Origin: Candidatus Phycosocius spiralis
GTDB lineage: Bacteria > Pseudomonadota > Alphaproteobacteria > Caulobacterales > Aquidulcibacteraceae
Assembly (NCBI RefSeq): GCF_030158815.1
Contig: NZ_BPFZ01000006.1
Span: 1 to 64,000 of the forward strand
Direction of reading: 5' to 3'
Length of the DNA: 64,000 nt
Positions 58,644 to 64,000 of the stretch are shown one piece after another. The translations under genes were made by a program, and so were the position numbers. Below the pieces are notes generated by a model that was not told where the DNA came from, searched no databases, and worked only from the letters and a program-made list of their open reading frames with translations. Each line of letters opens with the position of its first letter. The first letter of the stretch is position 1.

Positions 58644-60425
58644 ATGACTGATATTTGGGGTGTCATTTGGAACATTGTGTTTGCGGGCGGCCTATTGGTA
58701 ACCTTGGTCACGATTTACCCCGTCGCCAAGGAAATGCACCATCACCCCAAAGGTCTAAAGGTCTTATTTTTTGCCGAGATGTGGGAACGGTTTTCTTATT
58801 ACGGTATGCGCGGCTTGTTGACCGTTTATCTGGTGCAGCATTTTTTGTTTGATCAAGCTGACGCGCAAAAAACCTTTTCTTCTTATACCACCTTGGTCTA
58901 TCTGGCACCCTTGCTTGGCGGCGTCCTAGCTGATCGGTTTTTAGGCACACGTAAAGCCATTGCCTTTGGTGCCATTGCATTGGTTGCTGGGCATTTCGCT
59001 ATGGGATTGGAAGGAAAGCCTACCACCCAGACTTTGAGTTATCAGGGCGCAACTTACCAGTTTGTGGCAGAAGGGCGCAATGAGCTTTATGTAGCCAAGC
59101 TTAAAATTGGCGATGCCGCTTATGCCTATAGCGCTTCTGAAAAAGGGATTGAGATTAAAAATATTCCCGCCAATGCCCCTTTGCCTGCTTTTTTGCCGAA
59201 AGGCAGTTATAAGCTGGAGAAAGTCAAAGCTGAAGGCCCGTTCCAAGCGATTTTCTACGTCGCTTTATCCTTGATCATTTTAGGGGTTGGGTTTTTAAAG
59301 CCCAACATCTCCTCTATCGTCGGCCAATTATATCCTCAAGGCGATCCAAGGCGCGATCCTGGCTTTACCCTTTATTACTACGGCATCAATTTGGGTGCCT
59401 TTTGGGCAGCTATTTTATGTGGCGCATTGGGAACTGTTGTTGGCTGGTGGGCTGGTTTTGGGCTTGCTGGGGTTGGCATGTTGGTAGGCTATATCGCCTT
59501 TGTGCGCGGCAAAGACAGCTTAGAAGGCAAGGGTGAGCCCCCCAATCCCGAAGCCTTGAAGCAAAAAATTTTAGGACCGATCAATTTAGAAATGGCCATT
59601 TATGTTGCTGCCTTGATTTCGATCCCGCTGATCTGGGTCCTTGTGCAAAATAACGCCATGGTCGGCAAAATGTTGGCAATAGGATCGGTAGCTATATTAG
59701 TTTACATCATCTATCACATGGTCACACAATGCAGCAAAGAAGAAGCTGGCCGATTGGTATTGGCCTTGATCTTGATTTTAGCTTCAGTGGTGTTTTTCAC
59801 TCTTTTTGAGCAAGCTGGTTCATCCTTGGCCTTGTTCACTGCGGGTAATGTGGCTTTGCCTAATGCCGGCTTTGTGACCATCACAGCGCCGCAAACCCAA
59901 AGTTTTAATGCAGGCTTTATCTTGATCTTCGCTCCTGCATTTGCTTGGCTATGGGTTAAGTTGGGGCAACGCAATTTGGACCCATCTGCGCCAATGAAGT
60001 TTGCGTTAGCCTTGATGCAAGTGGGTTTAGGATTTTTGATTTTGGTGTGGGGCTCCCAATTTGCCAATGAACAAGCTCGGGTGCCCGTTATCTTTTTAGC
60101 TTTGGCTTATTTATTCCATACAACAGGGGAATTGTGCCTAAGCCCTGTTGGGTTGAGTTGGATGACGAAACTCTCTACACCCAAGCTCATCTCAACCTTG
60201 ATGGCGACTTGGTTTTTAGGCAGTTCTGGTGCACAATTCTTAGGCGGTATAATTGCCCAATATACAGCGACCGAAACGGTTGCTGGTCAAGTCACAGACC
60301 CAGCTAAAGCACTGATGACTGCAATTGATGTGTTTAGCACCATTGGCTGGTGGTCGATTGGTATAGGTGTGACCATGGCATTGGCTTCCCCCCTACTGAA
60401 GCGATTGGCATCGGGGATCAAATGA
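58644..60425 (+). CDS. POT-family proton-dependent oligopeptide transporter
   Basis: A 593-residue inner-membrane symporter for di- and tripeptides. The PTR2 signature FFAEMWERFSYYGMRGLLTV is near residues 42-61, including the ExxERFxYY proton-coupling motif. FLKPNISSIVGQLY and the terminal helix region with TGELCLSPVGLSWMTKL are also conserved. The 593 residues include an extra, mostly soluble insertion (about 130-195, KPTTQTLSYQGATYQF onward) before the fifth helix. AGGAGAGG supports the start. It may cooperate in peptide uptake with other systems, but nothing links it to the lipoprotein at 42 kb. Confidence 0.93.
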   Translation: MTDIWGVIWNIVFAGGLLVTLVTIYPVAKEMHHHPKGLKVLFFAEMWERFSYYGMRGLLTVYLVQHFLFDQADAQKTFSSYTTLVYLAPLLGGVLADRFLGTRKAIAFGAIALVAGHFAMGLEGKPTTQTLSYQGATYQFVAEGRNELYVAKLKIGDAAYAYSASEKGIEIKNIPANAPLPAFLPKGSYKLEKVKAEGPFQAIFYVALSLIILGVGFLKPNISSIVGQLYPQGDPRRDPGFTLYYYGINLGAFWAAILCGALGTVVGWWAGFGLAGVGMLVGYIAFVRGKDSLEGKGEPPNPEALKQKILGPINLEMAIYVAALISIPLIWVLVQNNAMVGKMLAIGSVAILVYIIYHMVTQCSKEEAGRLVLALILILASVVFFTLFEQAGSSLALFTAGNVALPNAGFVTITAPQTQSFNAGFILIFAPAFAWLWVKLGQRNLDPSAPMKFALALMQVGLGFLILVWGSQFANEQARVPVIFLALAYLFHTTGELCLSPVGLSWMTKLSTPKLISTLMATWFLGSSGAQFLGGIIAQYTATETVAGQVTDPAKALMTAIDVFSTIGWWSIGIGVTMALASPLLKRLASGIK

Positions 60426-60432
60426 GGGTGGT

Positions 60433-61678
60433 CTAGAGGCTGCCCTTGAGCGTTAGGTACCAAACCCCATCCTTTGATCGTTCGCGATACTGGATTTGGC
60501 TGATATTGCCTGAACGACGATCGGGACTAAAATCGGTGCGGGTGCGGTTGAAGGTCATTCCATTGGGATCTTCGACTCCAAACTCCAAAATCAGGCCGTT
60601 AAAGGCTCTGGCTCAACCCATACGCCCCAGCTTTCAATCGTATCCCAATGCAATATCTGGTTGGGGCGAAAGTCGCTATTATTATTGCCGCGCCAAAACC
60701 ATGCTCCAGCCCGCAGTTTCTTTTTGGGTAATTCATAGACGACATTGGTTTCAAAATTGCGGCCATTGCCCCCAGAAAGCGGGCGGACACCCCCGGTGAG
60801 TGGGTCGGTGAGTTCACTGTCGCGCCAACGATAACTCGATTCAATCTCAAGACCTTCCAACAGCATTGGCAAAGGCAAAGTCATGGAAATATTATATCCC
60901 CAGCGGCGCGCGCGCGGGATATTTCCCAAAGCAACACTTCCCGATGGTGTGGAACCAAACTAAGTTGATCCTCTATCTCTTCTTGCACCCAAGAAGCATT
61001 CAAAACGCCGCGCTTATCCCAACGCCGCTCAACACCCAATAAGACGGACCAAGTCTGCTCAGGCCTTAACTCGGGATTGCCGCTGTTTTGGTTTCCATCC
61101 CCTACAGAAGCCGAATCAGCAAAGGCACCAAAGTCCAATTGTCCAACTGCCCTTTCTATGTCGATGCGATAGGTCCAATTGGGATCAGGCTTCCAAGCTG
61201 CCTTCATGCGGGGTTTGGGATAAAAGAAGGAGCGGGTTTTTCCTGCTTCACCGGTCTGTTTAATGCTTGACCACTCTCCAGTTAGAGTTGATTCCAAAGT
61301 AAGAGCATCGGTAAGCGTCCAAGAATCGCTGATAAAGGTTTCGGTGCGATTTTCAGCAACTTGGGTTTTGGAGATATCAGAAGGTTGGACTTTAAAGATT
61401 TGGCCGTCACCTTGTGAAAATTGCCCATCAAAATCAAGGCTATTAAAGGCAATTTCCCCTCCCGTTTCGAATTGATGCTTACCCATTTTGCGTTTGATGG
61501 TTACGCGTCCGACGCGTTCACCACTTTCTGATTGGGAGCGGAAACGGCCAAAACTAAGTGGTACGCCGATCAGATTAAATCCTGCTTGGTCTAAAGCCTC
61601 ATCTATTTTACCTTTAGCAAGCACAGCAAGTTTACCAGTCCAGCCATAGATCACCCGTTCAACATCCCCCCCTATCAA
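60433..61678 (-). pseudogene. TonB-dependent receptor remnant with two frameshifts and no N-terminus
   Basis: Three frames together read as the C-terminal beta-barrel of one receptor. Frame 1 (61678 down to about 60950) includes PELRPEQTWSVLLGVERRWD. Frame 2 (to 60604) includes ALGNIPRARRWGYNISM, ESSYRWRDSELTDP and ends EPEPL. Frame 3 runs FNGLILEFGVEDPNG to WYLTLKGSL and a stop at 60433. The first shift lies at about 60935-60960. The second fits loss of one T in a short T-run at 60601-60603. The plug domain and half the barrel are missing; the 5' end lies in a 50-bp inverted repeat. Sequencing error could explain the shifts but not the truncation. Confidence 0.85.
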
Positions 61679-61899
61679 CAGGTGCGTAATGATGTACTAT
61701 TTACAGCGGTAGTACCCGTGAAATGTTTGTCATGAAGTATTTGTAATCAGGGAAGTTGTTCTTGATAGCTTTCTTTCTTTCAGGATGATTTCACCCTGGT
61801 GCACATCGATCAAGGCCGTGAAGCTGGTCATACCAAGCGTTGGGAAGTTGGGGGGGATGTTGAACGGGTGATCTATGGCTGGACTGGTAAACTTGCTGT
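61623..61899. repeat. Perfect 50-bp inverted repeat flanking a 177-bp segment
   Basis: Bases 61623-61672 are the exact reverse complement of 61850-61899. Both arms encode the same receptor peptide, GGDVERVIYGWTGKLAV, in opposite directions and in the same codon phase. Outside the arms the sequences differ at once. The spacer is 61673-61849. This points to an inverted duplication within the broken receptor gene. Confidence 0.95.
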
Positions 61900-61901
61900 T
61901 G
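61772..61901 (+). pseudogene. Inverted fragment of the same TonB-dependent receptor
   Basis: A plus-strand reading frame gives QDDFTLVHIDQGREAG and then HTKRWEVGGDVERVIYGWTG before running into unrelated sequence. Its second half equals the first residues of the minus-strand pseudogene, so the fragment supplies the residues that should precede them. A stop lies just upstream, at 61766. It is non-functional and marks the rearrangement. Confidence 0.7.
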
Positions 61902-61971
61902 AGTTTACGAATAAACCCATAAGATCAGCGCACTTGGTGACGGTTTTGGCTCAAGATTGGAGCATAATGTG

Positions 61972-64000
61972 TCAAAACGGCTTGGTGATCCCAACTTGCA
62001 CCTGCCGGGGCGCACCGGGCAAGATACCCCGAGAGCGGTCGACAATCGTTCTGGCATCGGTGGCATTTTTGATCGCGATATAAGCACCAAAAGGCCAGTT
62101 TTGCGGATGCAGATTGAAGGTCATATTCCAATTGTCCGCCGCTTTGATTAAGCCGCGCTGTCCATCGGCACTTGGTGCCACTGAATTGAGATCATCTGTG
62201 AACATTTCCCCTGTACGCACATATTCCACCTGCATGTCCCCCGCCGTGCCAAAGACATAGCCCACCGCCAGATTGATCAGCCAGCGTGGGGCATAGGGCA
62301 GGCGATTGCCAGTCACCGGACGGCTGCCAAAGCCCGCGACGTTGGAAAAACGTGTTCCCTGAAAGCGGGCTTCATCCACCAAAGTCACCGCCGAACGCAC
62401 ATAAAGATCGCGCCCGCCTTCCATCAGACCCATATCGGCAAAAGAACCGCGTAGGGAGGCTTCAATCCCTTGGTGCAACGTCGCGCCTGCGCTGGTCAAA
62501 GTGGCCCCAACGCCGCCGGCAACGGAAGTTGGAATGATCTGATTTTCAAAATCCATCGAGAACCACGTGATATCCATTGAGACGCCCGGTCGAACATCGC
62601 CGCGCAATCCAACTTCCCAATTGGTGCTGGTTTCAGCATCCAGATTGATGGAGGCACCGGTCGTGTTATTGATCGTATCTTCAACCCGTGGAGGTGAGAA
62701 CCCTTTATGCCCGCCCGCATAAGCGATGAATTTTGGACCCAAACGATAGGTGATGCCAATGCCGGGGATCACTTCTTCGACTGTGTCTTTACCTTGAACA
62801 GGCGCCAATGGATTGAGGCGATTAACCCGTCGAAGGTCAATATGTTCAAGGCGTACCCCTGGGGAAATGGCGAGCGGCCCTAAGCTTGCTTTGGTGGTCA
62901 AAAAACCAGACCAAGCCTGCACATAGCGCAAATTGTTTTCACGGACCCCAGCGTTTAGGCTGGTTCCAGGTGTTCGCCCCGTGGGCGTATCTGAGTTAAC
63001 TTGTAGGCGATTTTGCCGCTCATCACTGTAGCGTAGGCCCATTTCGCTTTCCAATTGGACTGCGCCCAGCGCCGCCTTATGGCTTAATCGGGTTTCAAGC
63101 CCATAGGTGTGATACTCACGCAGCCGCCCTTCATTGCCGCACGTCGTCAACAGGTTGGCCATGCCCAAGCATATGGGATCAGAAGCATCATTGGGGCGTT
63201 GGCCAGAATTGGAGGATTGACGCCACCAATCCCGGTCGAACCACGAAAAAGACCCTGAAGTCTTAAGGATTACATCTTGGCTGATAGTCCATGACCACAG
63301 TAATGAAGTGCCATAGCGGATGGCCTTAAAGCCGTCGTTGACAAAGGGGTTTTGTCGCGCATTGGCCAGATATTCAGCTGTCGTCAGGCCTGAATAGGTA
63401 ATCTGACTGTCTTCTTGATACCGACTTAGCCTAAAGGTCAAATCGTGCGTGGCACCCAAGGAGCGTTCAATCTTGAGATAGAGGTCGTTGATCTTAAGCG
63501 CCTGATGATCGCGAACCCCATCCGATTGTGTCGCATTGGCATGAAACAGCGCCCGCATCTCCCCAATGGGCCCACCCAAATTTAGGTCAGTTTCCTTATA
63601 GCCATCACTGCCAAACGCGAAGCCGACTTGGCCTTGAAAGGTCTCAGGGGCAGGCGGGGTTACATAATTGATGACGCCGCCGACCGTATTGGGACCAAAA
63701 CGGATTTGGCTGGCACCTTTGAGCACTTCAATGCGTGCAAAGCGGCGGATGGGTGGGTGGTAATAGGTCGCATTATCGCCATAGGGCGCAAAGCTTAGCG
63801 GCAGGCCATCTTCGAGAAGAAGTATTTTGGTTGAGCGGGTCGGGGAGAGGCCGCGCATACCGATATTGGGGCGCAGACCTAAGCCTTCCTCATCGCGGGC
63901 ATAAATGCCAGGAACTTGGCGCAAAGCCTCATTCACCGATACGACCCGTGCACGCAGTAAATCTTGTTGCTCAACAGTCGAGCCAGAGCCCGCAATTGTG
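61972..64000 (-). CDS. TonB-dependent receptor, FecA-like (runs off the window)
   Basis: An outer-membrane receptor for a ferric siderophore or similar ligand; about 675 residues are visible and the N-terminus lies beyond base 64000. The plug domain shows VNEALRQVPGIYARDEEG, RPNIGMRGLSPTRSTKILLL, IEVLKGASQIRFGPNTVGGV and INYVTPP, as in FecA. The barrel ends VGITKPF with the expected terminal Phe. The reading frame stays open past the internal GTG at 63936, so that is not the start. The gene is intact over what is visible and adjoins a broken receptor of another subfamily. Signal peptide and TonB box cannot be seen. Confidence 0.93.
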   Translation of the reverse strand, partial: TIAGSGSTVEQQDLLRARVVSVNEALRQVPGIYARDEEGLGLRPNIGMRGLSPTRSTKILLLEDGLPLSFAPYGDNATYYHPPIRRFARIEVLKGASQIRFGPNTVGGVINYVTPPAPETFQGQVGFAFGSDGYKETDLNLGGPIGEMRALFHANATQSDGVRDHQALKINDLYLKIERSLGATHDLTFRLSRYQEDSQITYSGLTTAEYLANARQNPFVNDGFKAIRYGTSLLWSWTISQDVILKTSGSFSWFDRDWWRQSSNSGQRPNDASDPICLGMANLLTTCGNEGRLREYHTYGLETRLSHKAALGAVQLESEMGLRYSDERQNRLQVNSDTPTGRTPGTSLNAGVRENNLRYVQAWSGFLTTKASLGPLAISPGVRLEHIDLRRVNRLNPLAPVQGKDTVEEVIPGIGITYRLGPKFIAYAGGHKGFSPPRVEDTINNTTGASINLDAETSTNWEVGLRGDVRPGVSMDITWFSMDFENQIIPTSVAGGVGATLTSAGATLHQGIEASLRGSFADMGLMEGGRDLYVRSAVTLVDEARFQGTRFSNVAGFGSRPVTGNRLPYAPRWLINLAVGYVFGTAGDMQVEYVRTGEMFTDDLNSVAPSADGQRGLIKAADNWNMTFNLHPQNWPFGAYIAIKNATDARTIVDRSRGILPGAPRQVQVGITKPF

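Noticed and set aside
61673-61849. Phase-variable invertible switch for the receptor gene
   Set aside because: Inversion between the 50-bp arms would add only about 26 codons and then meet a stop; the plug domain would still be missing. No recombinase gene is nearby. A scar of rearrangement fits better.

Overview
The window is chromosomal DNA from an alphaproteobacterium of moderate GC. Gene families and gene order point to Caulobacterales or a neighbouring order: a type-2 SerC with an alphaproteobacterial serC-type leader, a DUF2794 protein, the YlxR/L7Ae fusion next to nusA, the tsaB-rimI-fur order, Tol-Pal genes leading into tilS-ftsH, and TonB-dependent receptors. This assignment is inference; no rRNA gene is present to fix it.

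Layout. 1-254: right end of an IS3-family element next to a structured serC leader. 0.4-3.6 kb: serC, a GNAT acetyltransferase gene and serA, packed as one serine operon. 3.9-6.0 kb: Tat-exported PhoD phosphatase and a DUF2794 protein. 6.1-12.4 kb (minus): tolB-pal-cpoB-tilS-ftsH and phhB. 12.6-24.6 kb (minus): rimP-nusA-ylxR-infB, then a four-gene accessory cassette, then rbfA-truB-rpsO-pnp. 24.7-27.96 kb (minus): FKBP lipoprotein, tsaB-rimI-fur and an ArsC-like gene. 28.1-30.3 kb: pabB-pabC, followed by a convergent tRNA-Arg(CCG). 31-37 kb: a duplicated DsbA/HCCA-isomerase protein, accA, an OprP-like porin and tolQRA. 37.3-44.7 kb: rpmB, prfA, a periplasmic HtrA protease, a dicarboxylate symporter, an orphan peptide-binding lipoprotein and carA. 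45-52.4 kb: small hypothetical, acyltransferase, obgE-proB, alpha/beta hydrolase and a chemoreceptor. 52.5-60.4 kb: hflK-hflC, divergent mrp, an ABC exporter and a POT peptide transporter. 60.4-64 kb: a broken TonB-dependent receptor joined to a perfect 50-bp inverted repeat, then a FecA-like receptor running off the window.

Most of the window is housekeeping: translation, envelope integrity, serine and folate synthesis. The least explained region is 16.9-18.65 kb, where four genes sit between infB and rbfA, which are usually adjacent. The first encodes a linker-rich protein with two CX10C cysteine pairs. The other three encode tandem paralogous ~110-residue proteins. The organisation resembles an effector gene followed by duplicated immunity genes, but no function is proven. 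Other points worth attention are the tol-pal locus split into two blocks about 22 kb apart, the acetyltransferase gene inside serCA, the inverted repeat at the receptor pseudogene, and the serC leader whose alternative pairings involve its ribosome binding site.
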